Positions 17,057 to 26,877 of a stretch of 64,000 bases of DNA are shown here, in pieces. Below the pieces are notes generated by a model. It was not told the DNA's origin and made no database searches. It was given only the letters and a program-made list of their open reading frames with translations. Numbering within the stretch: position 1 is the first letter of the stretch; each line of letters starts with the position of its first letter. The position numbers and the translations under genes were made by a program. The stretch spans positions 248,001 through 312,000 of the forward strand of contig NZ_UFTA01000002.1 in assembly GCF_900445265.1 (NCBI RefSeq). Reading direction: 5' to 3'. Source of the stretch: Anaerococcus octavius (GTDB lineage Bacteria > Bacillota > Clostridia > Tissierellales > Peptoniphilaceae).

Positions 17057-20000
17057 AGCCTATAAAATTAGAGTTTAGAGGATTTATAACCTATAAAGAA
17101 AAAATAGAAATAGATTTTACTAGGCTATATAATAAAAAAATATTTATTATTTCGGGAGATACAGGTTCTGGAAAAACAAGCATATTTGACGCTATAAGCT
17201 TTGCTCTTTATGGAAAAACATCTCGAAATATACCTATGGAAAAGCTTAGGTCAGATTACCTTTCTACTAAAGATTTATACACTTATGTGATACTTACTTT
17301 TGAAGTAGATAATAAAGTTTATGAAATAGAAAGAATACCTTCTCAAATAGCAAAAAAATCAAAAGTAAACCAAGATATAAAACATTCAGCAAGTCTTTAT
17401 GAGATAAGTGATGAAAAAATATTATTAGCTGAAAAAATAGGAAATGTTGAAAATGAAGTCATAAATATAATTGGTCTAGATAAAGATCAATTTACAAAGG
17501 TAATGCTATTGGCTCAAGGAGAATTTCAACAATTTCTTCACTCTAGTTCTAAGGAGCGTACAGAGCTTTTAGGAAAAATTTTCAAAACTGACCAGTATAA
17601 AAATATCCAAGAACTTATAAAAGAAAAATCACTCGCTAGTAAAAAAGAGCTAGATTTTATAGATAAAAATTTACAAAATGAAATAGTAAAAGATATTGAG
17701 ATAGAAGAAGCTATAGATAGTAGTGAGAAAATCACCCATGATTTCGATCAAATGGTTAAAAAAATTGAAAATATTAATTACAAATATGATAAAGCTTTAA
17801 AAAGCAAAAAAGAAAGCTATGAAAGAAAAAATCAAATATATACATCACTTTTAAAACAAAGAGAGATGGATAAAAATTTAAATGAAAATATCCTCAAATT
17901 TCAAAAAGTAAGTGCGGATTTAAAAGAAAAACAAAAGCAAGAAAGCTATTATAAAGATCTTAGAGAAAAAAGTGAAAAGTCAGCTTTTGCAAAAAATATA
18001 AAAATAATTGAAGATAATTTAGATAAGATAAAAAAAGAATTATCAGTTAATAAAAGTAGATTAGAAAAAGCTAATGAATTACTAGAAAAATATAAGAAAG
18101 AAATAGCAGCTAGCAATAAAGAGATTTCTGCTATAGATGATAAAAGTAATAAATTAGATGCATTAAAAATAAAAAGAACAAAGCTAGTAGAATCTATAAG
18201 AGAACTTAAAGAGTTTAAAGAAAAAGAGAAGGAATACTTACAAATAGAAAAAGATCTATCAAAAATAGATCGGATTGTTAAAGAAAATGATAAACTAAAA
18301 GAAAATTTAGAAAAAATTAGAAAAGACCTATATGAATTAAATGATAATCTTGATGAAAAGAGAAATGAAAAACTATCCATAGAAAAAAATCTCTCTGAAT
18401 TAAAAGATAGGAAAAAAGAAATAAATGATGCATTAGACTTATATAAGAAAAACCAGGATATATTAGAAAAAATAAATCAAAATGACAAACTATTAATTAG
18501 TAAAGAAAATGAACAAGCAAAATTACTAGATCAAGTAAAAATCTTCGAGCAAAATCGTAAAATAATTGAAATAAATAAGCTCATAGATGATATAAACAAA
18601 ACAGGAACTTGTCCAGTATGTGGAGATAAACACGACAAGCACTTTAAAAAATTACAAGTTAGCAATGTAGATATAGATTTAGTAAATAAAAATTTAAATA
18701 ATATAAATAAAGAGATAACAAAAATAAAAACACAAAATCAGCTATATAAAGAATCAATTATTGAAACTAAGTCATTAGATAAGATAATAGCTGAAAAATA
18801 TAATATAGAAGTTGAAATTAACAATATAAATAAAGAAAAAGAAAATTTAGAAAAAACAATAGAAAAGTTTTTATCGATAAAGCAGGATAAAGAAAATATA
18901 TCAGTTAATTATTCATATGATATTGAAAAAAATACTAAAATATTAGATAACTTAAAATTAAAAACTAAAGACTCAGAAGACTTGAAAATTTACTATCAAT
19001 TAAATAAAGAAAAAATGCAAAATCTTGATATAAATGAACTTAATAAAAATTTAGATGAAATAGATGAGCAAATAAATTCCTTAGATATTTATATAAGAGA
19101 AGTAAATCAAAGGCACAACAATTTATTAAAACAACAAGTAAAAATTCAAACAGAGATTGGAAATTATAAGACAAATATAGAAAAAGCTAAGGAAAATATA
19201 TTTACTATCAAAAAAGATTTAGCCGGTAGGATTGGTGAAAAATTTATTGATTACAGTGAATATAAGACATATCTTTCTTACTATGATGAAATTCAAAACA
19301 AGCTAGAGCAGGTAGATGCGTATTTTAAAGCTTTGGATGAACTTAAAATCAATTATAAAAACTTAAAAGTATATGAAGGCAAGCAATTAGCTAATCTAGA
19401 TAGTATTGAAGAAAAAATAAATGATGCTTATGAAAATTTAAATACATTAAATGAAGAAATTTCAAATGTTAAAGTAAAAATTATATCCATAAGTTTGATA
19501 CTAGAAAATATACAAAAACTAGAAAAAAAATATGAGAAATTATCTGATGAAAGTATAATTTTAGATAAACTTTCAGAAATTTCTAATGGAGCTACTGGGA
19601 AAGTAGCTGGTAGGCAAAAAATAGATTTTCAAACATTTGTCCTAACTTACTACTTTGATAGGGTCCTAAATTATGCAAACAAAAGACTTTTACAAATGTC
19701 TAACGGTCAATTTACAATGGCTAGAACATCTGAAGGGCAAAATTTAAGATCTCAATCAGGATTAGATATAGAAATTTTGGATGCCAATACTGGAAAAACT
19801 CGACCAGCATCAACTCTTTCTGGTGGAGAATCATTTTTAGCTTCTCTGTCACTTGCCCTGGGCTTATCAGATGAGATAAGTGCAGAAAATGGAGGTATTA
19901 CTATTGATACTTTGTTTATAGATGAAGGATTTGGGACCTTATCTGATGATTATTTATCAAAAGTAATAGAGCAAATAGAAAAACTTTCTTATGACGATAA

Positions 20001-20109
20001 ATTTGTAGGTCTAATTAGTCATGTAAGTGAGCTAAAAGATGCCATTGATGGCAAAATATTAGTTTCTTATAAAGAAGATAGGGGAAGTAGCTTAGAGGTA
20101 ATAGCATGA
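17053..20109 (+). CDS. sbcC: Exonuclease subunit SbcC (Rad50-type ATPase)
   Basis: 1018 residues. Walker A is SGDTGSGKTSIFDAI at about 30-45, followed by long Lys/Glu-rich coiled coils, a zinc hook CPVC near residue 520 (GTCPVCGDKH), the return coiled coil, and the C-terminal head with signature LSGGESFLASLSLALGLS and Walker B TLFIDEGFGTL. ATP binding by the head dimer controls SbcD nuclease access to DNA ends. It overlaps sbcD and addB by four bases each, making a single translational chain. Confidence 0.95.
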   Translation: MKPIKLEFRGFITYKEKIEIDFTRLYNKKIFIISGDTGSGKTSIFDAISFALYGKTSRNIPMEKLRSDYLSTKDLYTYVILTFEVDNKVYEIERIPSQIAKKSKVNQDIKHSASLYEISDEKILLAEKIGNVENEVINIIGLDKDQFTKVMLLAQGEFQQFLHSSSKERTELLGKIFKTDQYKNIQELIKEKSLASKKELDFIDKNLQNEIVKDIEIEEAIDSSEKITHDFDQMVKKIENINYKYDKALKSKKESYERKNQIYTSLLKQREMDKNLNENILKFQKVSADLKEKQKQESYYKDLREKSEKSAFAKNIKIIEDNLDKIKKELSVNKSRLEKANELLEKYKKEIAASNKEISAIDDKSNKLDALKIKRTKLVESIRELKEFKEKEKEYLQIEKDLSKIDRIVKENDKLKENLEKIRKDLYELNDNLDEKRNEKLSIEKNLSELKDRKKEINDALDLYKKNQDILEKINQNDKLLISKENEQAKLLDQVKIFEQNRKIIEINKLIDDINKTGTCPVCGDKHDKHFKKLQVSNVDIDLVNKNLNNINKEITKIKTQNQLYKESIIETKSLDKIIAEKYNIEVEINNINKEKENLEKTIEKFLSIKQDKENISVNYSYDIEKNTKILDNLKLKTKDSEDLKIYYQLNKEKMQNLDINELNKNLDEIDEQINSLDIYIREVNQRHNNLLKQQVKIQTEIGNYKTNIEKAKENIFTIKKDLAGRIGEKFIDYSEYKTYLSYYDEIQNKLEQVDAYFKALDELKINYKNLKVYEGKQLANLDSIEEKINDAYENLNTLNEEISNVKVKIISISLILENIQKLEKKYEKLSDESIILDKLSEISNGATGKVAGRQKIDFQTFVLTYYFDRVLNYANKRLLQMSNGQFTMARTSEGQNLRSQSGLDIEILDANTGKTRPASTLSGGESFLASLSLALGLSDEISAENGGITIDTLFIDEGFGTLSDDYLSKVIEQIEKLSYDDKFVGLISHVSELKDAIDGKILVSYKEDRGSSLEVIA

Positions 20110-23100
20110 TAAATACAATTATTTCAAAATCAGCTTATGCAAATAGCATGTATACTTACAAAAAAATCGAAGAAAACTTAGACAATAAGCAGAAAGCTTT
20201 TTTAATTGTTCCTGAACAGTATACACTCCAATCAGACATAAATCTTATCGATAATATTTCTTATAATACTGCTATGGATGCTAAAGTTCTCTCATTTTCA
20301 TCTCTAGCAAGATTTATAATTGATAGGACAGGAGGGCTTTCAGATAATATTTTAACTAAATCTGGCAAGATTATAATGCTAAGTAATGTTTTAAGAGATA
20401 TAAATGGTGATCTAACTCTTTTTAAAGATAAGTACAATAATATTGATTTTATAAATGATATAGAATCAATAATTACCAACATAAAAGATAATAATTTTGA
20501 CCAGACTTTTTACCAAAATATAGAATCCAATTTAGATGATGAAATATTAAAATTAAAATTTAAAGAAATAAAGCTAATCTATGAAGCCTACCAAAGGGAA
20601 ATAAATGATAAGTACCTAGATTCAGAAGATAAGCTAAATCAAGTAATAACTAGACTTTCTAGCTGTGAATTTTTTAAGGATGCTTACTTTTATTTTGATA
20701 AATTTGACTATCTTTCAGATATAAAGATGGATTTTATATCTGAGTTATTAAATCTTGGAGCTAAAGTCAGCGTCACTCTTACCTTAGATAAAACTTTTAT
20801 AGATAATCCCATGGCAAAGGACTTAGAAATATATGATATGTCCAATAAATTCTATTATAGGCTAAAGGATATAGATCAAATAAATGAAATAAATATAGGC
20901 GGAAGAATAAATAAGCATAACGATATCAATCATCTTTGTACAAATTTTGAAAGGTATAATCCACTTTTCTTTAAAGGAAATCCAGCGAATGTTCATTTAA
21001 TTGAGTCTATATCAAGTAAAACTGAAGTGGAAAATGTTGCTCTCATAATAAATAAGCTTATATATGAAAATAATTTACGTTACAAAGACATATCAATATA
21101 TATTTCTGATGCTAGCCAATATGAAAACGAAATCAATAAAATTTTTAATAGATATAATATTCCGGTTTTTTTAGATAAAATAAATAAGCTTTCAGATAAT
21201 CATATAGTTAGAAGTTGGCTAGCAGCGTTTAGACTTGTTATCTATGACTTTAATGTACATGATTTATCTTACTTTTTAAGGTCAAATATTTTTGATTTTG
21301 GACCAAATGGCGTTGATAAAATAATTATTTTTCAAAATTATATAATTAGTAGAAAAATAAAGGGATCAATGTTTTTAGAAGATAAGTATTTTGAGATTGA
21401 CATAGACTTTTATAAAAATTTATATAAAGATAATCCATTTGCTGATGATAAATTGCTTTATAAAATTAATGAAGAAAAAATTGTAAAAGAAATTAGAAAA
21501 AAAGTTTTAGATCTTTTAGGAGATCTTATATCAATAAAAGAAAAAGAAATAGCTAAAAGCTCAGATATAATAATCGCTGTTTATAAATTAATAAGCAATG
21601 AAGGATTTATAAAAGGAATTAATAATTATCAAAATATTCTTTTAGAAGAAGGAGATTTGGATGATTATAATCAAAATGACCAAGTTTGGGACAAGTTTGT
21701 TTCTATACTTGAAGAACTTATGAATCTAATGGCAGATAGAAAGTCCACATTAAAATCAATTTATAATATAATTTTATCCACTGCAAATGATATGGAAATA
21801 GGCACCATACCTCCAAGTAAGGATCATGTTATAGTAACAAATTTTAAAAGACCTCGAGTTTCACAAAGACCTATAAATTTTGCATTAGGATTAAATGATA
21901 CATTTTTTCCATCAAAATCGAATGGAGATTTTTTAATAGGAAAAGACGATAAGGATAAATTGACAGAGCTAAATCTAGATTTAAAAATATATGAGGAAGA
22001 TATAGAAGAAAGAGAAAAATTAAATCTTTATAAGATGATGAGTATATCTGATAAACTATATCTATCTTTTGCCCTAAGTGATAAGGATGGGGCAGCTATA
22101 AATAAATCTATAGTTTTAAATGATATTTTAAAAATATTTCCTGAAATAGAGATAACAGATCTAACAACTTTGCCATTAAGTGAAAGTATATATTCTAAAG
22201 AAGTCTCAAAAAAGTATGCTATGGATGTGCTTTGGAGGGTACGCAAAGGTGAAAAAGTAACAGAAAATGATCTTAAATTTACTAAGTCTTATTTATCATA
22301 TTTAAAATCATATGGTGATTTTCAAACCGTGGTAGATGGTCTATACTATAGCAACAATAAAAATAATTTGACATTAACTAATGCAAGTAAACTATATCCC
22401 AAAAATCACTTCAATGTTACGGAGATAGAAACATACTCAAAATGTCCATATAGATACTTTGTAAACTTTGGAATAAAACCATATTATGACGAAAACTATG
22501 ATGTAGATGCTAGAGAATTGGGATCTATAGTTCATACATCCTTAGAAGATGTATCAAGATTGATAAAAGATGAAGATATAGAAAAGATAACTAGCGAGCA
22601 ATTAGATGAGCTAATAATAGAGAATTTCAATACAAGTGTTGATAATTACCTAGATATGACCCGTAAAAATGATCCACGTAATAGATTTATTTTAAATAAT
22701 ATTATAAAAAATACTAAAAATAACTCGAGAGAACTTATAAATCAACTTAAAAAAGGTGAGTTTAAAGTTTCTGATGTAGAAGTGGACTTTGGTTATAATA
22801 AAGAAAATGATTTGCCTGGAGTGTATGTAGATGACAAAAATTATTTAAGGGGCAGAATTGATAGGATAGATAAAGCAAATAATTATTTAAGAATAATTGA
22901 CTATAAAACAGGCAAAAAAGTATTTAAAATCGTAAATATTTTAAATGGTTTAGATTTGCAACTTTTAGTTTATATGATGAGCGCAAGCAGTCTAAGCGAT
23001 ACAATTACTCCTATAGGCTCATTTTATATGCCCCTATCAGATGAGCTAGAAAAAATGAAAGATACTTACGAAAAATCTAATATTGAGAAAATTTATGAAG

Positions 23101-23474
23101 ATAAGTTTAAAATGAATGGATTAGTAGTAAAAGTAAATGAGGAAGTATTTAAACTAATAGATAAGGAAAATTTTGATAGCAAAAACATTGGAGTAATAGA
23201 TATTAAAAATACTGATATTTTAACAAAAGAAGAGGAACAAGTAGTAAATAATTTTGCAAAAGAACTAATCAGTAAATATATCAAAGAGATTAAAATAGGA
23301 AATATAAAACTTAATCCAATAAGATATAATGAAAGCCAAAATGAATGTCAGTATTGTGATTTTAAAGGCATATGTAAGTTTGATGAGAGCATAGACACCG
23401 ATAAATATAGGGATTTTGATAGCAAAAAAACTATAAGTGATCTTTATAAAAGTACGGAGGATCTAGATGAGTGA
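20106..23474 (+). CDS. addB: AddB / RexB subunit of the ATP-dependent helicase-nuclease
   Basis: 1122 residues. Recognised by AFLIVPEQYTLQSD near the N terminus, VTNFKRPRVSQRP in the middle, and the C-terminal RecB-type nuclease domain (GRIDRID, then IIDYKTGKK) framed by the iron-sulfur cysteines: one in SKCPYRYF and three in CQYCDFKGIC. AddAB processes double-strand breaks to give a 3' single strand for RecA. Many AddB proteins begin with a P-loop (GRxGSGKT); here the equivalent stretch is IISKSAYANSMYTYKKI, with no P-loop, as I recall for the RexB subtype. It overlaps sbcC by four and addA by eight bases. Confidence 0.92.
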   Translation: MINTIISKSAYANSMYTYKKIEENLDNKQKAFLIVPEQYTLQSDINLIDNISYNTAMDAKVLSFSSLARFIIDRTGGLSDNILTKSGKIIMLSNVLRDINGDLTLFKDKYNNIDFINDIESIITNIKDNNFDQTFYQNIESNLDDEILKLKFKEIKLIYEAYQREINDKYLDSEDKLNQVITRLSSCEFFKDAYFYFDKFDYLSDIKMDFISELLNLGAKVSVTLTLDKTFIDNPMAKDLEIYDMSNKFYYRLKDIDQINEINIGGRINKHNDINHLCTNFERYNPLFFKGNPANVHLIESISSKTEVENVALIINKLIYENNLRYKDISIYISDASQYENEINKIFNRYNIPVFLDKINKLSDNHIVRSWLAAFRLVIYDFNVHDLSYFLRSNIFDFGPNGVDKIIIFQNYIISRKIKGSMFLEDKYFEIDIDFYKNLYKDNPFADDKLLYKINEEKIVKEIRKKVLDLLGDLISIKEKEIAKSSDIIIAVYKLISNEGFIKGINNYQNILLEEGDLDDYNQNDQVWDKFVSILEELMNLMADRKSTLKSIYNIILSTANDMEIGTIPPSKDHVIVTNFKRPRVSQRPINFALGLNDTFFPSKSNGDFLIGKDDKDKLTELNLDLKIYEEDIEEREKLNLYKMMSISDKLYLSFALSDKDGAAINKSIVLNDILKIFPEIEITDLTTLPLSESIYSKEVSKKYAMDVLWRVRKGEKVTENDLKFTKSYLSYLKSYGDFQTVVDGLYYSNNKNNLTLTNASKLYPKNHFNVTEIETYSKCPYRYFVNFGIKPYYDENYDVDARELGSIVHTSLEDVSRLIKDEDIEKITSEQLDELIIENFNTSVDNYLDMTRKNDPRNRFILNNIIKNTKNNSRELINQLKKGEFKVSDVEVDFGYNKENDLPGVYVDDKNYLRGRIDRIDKANNYLRIIDYKTGKKVFKIVNILNGLDLQLLVYMMSASSLSDTITPIGSFYMPLSDELEKMKDTYEKSNIEKIYEDKFKMNGLVVKVNEEVFKLIDKENFDSKNIGVIDIKNTDILTKEEEQVVNNFAKELISKYIKEIKIGNIKLNPIRYNESQNECQYCDFKGICKFDESIDTDKYRDFDSKKTISDLYKSTEDLDE

Positions 23475-24111
23475 CATAGTTTATACACCAGACCAGCAAA
23501 AGGCTATAAGCCAGAGAAATAAAAATATAATAATTTCAGCAGCCGCTGGTTCTGGAAAAACAAGAGTTCTAGTTGATAGGGTAATTAGTCTTATGTTGGA
23601 TGAAAAAGTTCCTATAGATAAGATGATTATAGTTACATTTACTAATAAAGCATCTATAGAAATGAAAGATAGGATAAGGTCTTCCTTAGAAAATAGTATA
23701 AAAAATGATCCCACAAATAAATTTTTAAAAGATCAACTAAAATTACTAAAACACGCTCATATCCAAACTCTGCATTCTTTTGCTTCAGATATGCTTAGAG
23801 AATATTTTTATTACTTTGATAATCTTAGTCCAAATTTTAGTATTATCAGTGAAAATTCCAATGTAATATTAAAAGAAGAGACAATAGAAGAAGTTTTCGA
23901 TGAAGAATATTCAAAGGGAAGTCCAGAATTTCATAACTTTATCCACAATTTCGCAAGTAGCCGCAGTGATAGAGATGCTAAGTCAGTTATTTTAAAAACT
24001 TATGATAAATTGGCTTCACAAATAGATTCTTTAGCTTGGCTTGATAATAAAACACAAAGTCCTTTTGATTTTAATATATTCCAAGAAATAATCAGAAAAA
24101 AGTTGACTTAA
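23467..24111 (+). CDS. addA: AddA / RexA helicase-nuclease, N-terminal part, broken or frameshifted at 24096-24102
   Basis: 214 residues in this frame, carrying only the start of AddA: the Q-motif region YTPDQQKAI, Walker A SAAAGSGKT and motif Ia VTFTNKAS, then AHIQTLHSFASDMLREYF. The frame ends in TAA at 24109-24111, while AddA sequence continues without a break in the -1 frame from GTT at 24102. The joint is A AAA AAG (24096-24102), read in the zero frame as AGA AAA AAG: the same heptamer and phase that directs -1 slippage in E. coli dnaX. Possible explanations are programmed frameshifting, a natural one-base loss in a six-A tract, or a sequencing/assembly error. The 214-residue piece alone could not be a helicase. 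Confidence 0.85.
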   Translation: MSDIVYTPDQQKAISQRNKNIIISAAAGSGKTRVLVDRVISLMLDEKVPIDKMIIVTFTNKASIEMKDRIRSSLENSIKNDPTNKFLKDQLKLLKHAHIQTLHSFASDMLREYFYYFDNLSPNFSIISENSNVILKEETIEEVFDEEYSKGSPEFHNFIHNFASSRSDRDAKSVILKTYDKLASQIDSLAWLDNKTQSPFDFNIFQEIIRKKLT

Positions 24112-26837
24112 TAATCGAAGATATTAGTAAAAATAAAGATATTGCTAGAGAAAATAATTTGCGTGTAGAATATGAAGAGATATTAGAGGATGATTATATC
24201 CTTGTAAATAACTTAAATCAGTTAATATTTACCAACTGGGACTTATTTATAGAAAAAGTAAATAAGGCAAAATTTGCAACCATGGTAAGGGCTCGTAAAG
24301 ATGAAAAAGACATCCAAGCTATTATAAAAAATAATAGAGACCTTTATAAAAAAGAATTAAAAAATATAAGCTCCCTAGTTATAAATACAAATTCTAATAT
24401 TATAAGTGAATTCAGCAAAAAAGAAGTAAATGTCCTTAAAGAGATTAATTATTTGACAAAAAGATTTATTAAAAAATATCAAGCAAAAAAGGATGATAAA
24501 TCTTATCTTGATTTTAATGATATAGAAGCAGAGTTTATAAAATTAATCGATAATGATGAAGCTAATCAAATATTAAAAGAAAGATTTGCTTATATATTTT
24601 TCGATGAATATCAGGACAGTAACGAAATTCAAAACTATATCATTGAAAAACTAAAAAGAGATAATAATTTATTTTTTGTAGGAGATGTAAAGCAATCTAT
24701 ATATGGTTTTAGGCGTGCTGAGCCTCAGCTTTTTTTAGACAAACTTGAATCATATGATAGTGATGAAAATAAAGATTCTATTAGAATAAACCTTAATGAA
24801 AACTTTAGAACAGATAAAGATATTATAAAATTTGTAAACTATATTTTTGATAGGCTAATGACCAAAGACTATTCTGTAATAGATTATAAAAATGGTGGCC
24901 ATAGATTAAATGCAATTAAGGAATTTGAAAACGCAAAGCCTAAATCAGAAGTCCATGTTTTGGATGAAAAATTAAAAGAAGAAAGACATTTAGTAAGTGT
25001 AATAGAAAATTTAATAAATGAAGGATATAAATATAAGGACATTGCCATACTATTAAGAAGTGGATCAAAGTCTTATTTATATGAAAATGCCTTTAAAAAA
25101 GCAGGAATTCCTTTTTTTAACGACATTAGTAAAGTTTCTTTTGGGGCAGTAGAAGTAACATTTTTTATAAATATACTAAAATTAATTGCAAATCCAAAAG
25201 ATGATATAACTCTTTTATCGGTTATTCGCAGTGATATATATAAATTTAGCGAAGATGATATAGCTACTATTAGATTAAGTAAAAAATATGCTAAATTTTA
25301 TGAAGCTTTTGAAAATTATGAGCAAGATGATGAAATATTAACAAAAATAAATGACTTTAAAACTATCTACAATGATTTTACCTACCAGTTATCTTTGATG
25401 AACCTATATGAATTTGGAAATTATATATTTGAAAATTCTAAATTTTACGATTTTTTAATGGCTAGAGATAGGGCTATCGATAGGATAGAAAATGTAGAGG
25501 CTTTTATAGATTTGATGAGTGATTATGAAGCTAATAATGACAATGGCTTATATGGATTTTTAGATTATATTCAAAATTTATCTTTACACCAAACGGATAA
25601 TATAAATCCGGCTCGTGAATTGTCAGAAAATGAAAATCTAGTGAGGATAATGACTATTCATAAGTCAAAAGGCTTAGAATTTCCTGTAGTTATTTTAGCA
25701 GATACTAATAAAAGATTTAACAACAAACATCTAAGAGAAAGTGTAGTTTTTGATGATGATCTGGGTATTGGTATAAATATCGCTGACTATGAAAATAAAA
25801 TAAGGCTAAGTTCTTTAAAAAAAGACATAATTACTGAAAAAATGACTACAGATAATAAAAGAGAAGAGATGAGGGTATTATATGTAGCTCTAACCAGAGC
25901 TATAAATAAATTAATTATTGTTGGTAATAGAAATCTAAATACTGTTAATAAGTTAAATGGTAGAGATGATTATCTAAACATGTCAACTTATATGGATTGG
26001 ATATTAGTTAGCTTATCAGATGATAAAATAAGTTTAGATTTGCTAGAAAATGACTATGAAACTGATGAATTAAGTGAAGTTGCAAGTGTATTTGTTTTTA
26101 ATGAAGAAAGTAAATATGAAGTTAGTAAAGGTAACGATATTTCAGATATTTTATCAGCAAATGTTCACGATAATTTATATGATAAATTTGTAAATATTTT
26201 TACTAGACCTTATCCATATGAGGCTGATACCAGGGATTCTATAAAAAAATCAGTAACAGAAATTAGTAAAAATTTTAACCCAGAGGAAGATGGCTACGAG
26301 CTACCAAGATATAGTAAATTTGAAGCAAAATCTGACTTTAGAAAACCAAATTTTATTTCTGAAGTAAGAGAGTACAAGCCAACCGATAGGGGAACTATCA
26401 TACATAAAGTTTTTCAAGGGTTAAACTATCAAAAATATGATAGTAAAAGCCTAGCTAGAGCTTTGGATAGGTTAGTTATAGAAAATAAAATAACAAGAGA
26501 TGAATTAAAAGTCATAGAAGAAGAAAAAATAATAGCATATTTTAAAGATCTTTTAATAAAAAAACTCTACCAAAATGCAGCAAATATCAGAAAAGAAGAA
26601 ACTTTCTTGATGAAATATGAAGACTATTATGTAAATGGACAGATAGATATCATGTTTGAATTTGAAGATGAAATAGTCTTACTAGACTTTAAAACTGATA
26701 AAATAAAAAGAGAAGGTATCTATGATGACCAGCTAAAAATATACAAATTAGCTATTGAAGAAAGTTTAAAAAAACAAGTGAGTAAATCATATATTTATTG
26801 GTACAATTTTTCTGAGTTGGAAGAAGTAAATAAATAA
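24102..26837 (+). CDS. addA: AddA / RexA helicase-nuclease, C-terminal part (reached by -1 frame change)
   Basis: From GTT at 24102 the -1 frame reads VDLIIEDISK and onward for about 911 residues, completing AddA to about 1,123 residues, a usual length. Motifs are intact: Walker B FFDEYQDSNEIQ, VGDVKQSIYGFRRAEP (motif III), NENFRTDKDI (IV), TIHKSKGLEFPVV (V), RVLYVALTRA (VI) and the nuclease motif GQIDIMFEF...LLDFKTDK. No stop or further shift is seen, so decay is at most recent. A TTG at 24159 could serve as an internal start but has no good ribosome binding site. AddA is the leading SF1 motor and 3' strand nuclease of the complex. Confidence 0.85.
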   Translation, partial: VDLIIEDISKNKDIARENNLRVEYEEILEDDYILVNNLNQLIFTNWDLFIEKVNKAKFATMVRARKDEKDIQAIIKNNRDLYKKELKNISSLVINTNSNIISEFSKKEVNVLKEINYLTKRFIKKYQAKKDDKSYLDFNDIEAEFIKLIDNDEANQILKERFAYIFFDEYQDSNEIQNYIIEKLKRDNNLFFVGDVKQSIYGFRRAEPQLFLDKLESYDSDENKDSIRINLNENFRTDKDIIKFVNYIFDRLMTKDYSVIDYKNGGHRLNAIKEFENAKPKSEVHVLDEKLKEERHLVSVIENLINEGYKYKDIAILLRSGSKSYLYENAFKKAGIPFFNDISKVSFGAVEVTFFINILKLIANPKDDITLLSVIRSDIYKFSEDDIATIRLSKKYAKFYEAFENYEQDDEILTKINDFKTIYNDFTYQLSLMNLYEFGNYIFENSKFYDFLMARDRAIDRIENVEAFIDLMSDYEANNDNGLYGFLDYIQNLSLHQTDNINPARELSENENLVRIMTIHKSKGLEFPVVILADTNKRFNNKHLRESVVFDDDLGIGINIADYENKIRLSSLKKDIITEKMTTDNKREEMRVLYVALTRAINKLIIVGNRNLNTVNKLNGRDDYLNMSTYMDWILVSLSDDKISLDLLENDYETDELSEVASVFVFNEESKYEVSKGNDISDILSANVHDNLYDKFVNIFTRPYPYEADTRDSIKKSVTEISKNFNPEEDGYELPRYSKFEAKSDFRKPNFISEVREYKPTDRGTIIHKVFQGLNYQKYDSKSLARALDRLVIENKITRDELKVIEEEKIIAYFKDLLIKKLYQNAANIRKEETFLMKYEDYYVNGQIDIMFEFEDEIVLLDFKTDKIKREGIYDDQLKIYKLAIEESLKKQVSKSYIYWYNFSELEEVNK

Positions 26838-26838
26838 G

Positions 26839-26877
26839 AAAAATCCCCTAGAGATAAGATTCTCTAAGGGATTTTTT
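26839..26877. terminator. Bidirectional terminator between addA and the SDR gene
   Basis: AAAATCCC-C-TAGAGA pairs with TCTCTA-A-GGGATTTT, one mismatch, with As on the left and Ts on the right. Confidence 0.88.

Noticed and set aside
24159-26837. Independent helicase gene starting at TTG 24159
   Set aside because: AddA sequence continues upstream of this TTG in the same frame to 24102 and no ribosome binding site precedes it; a frame change in one gene explains it better.
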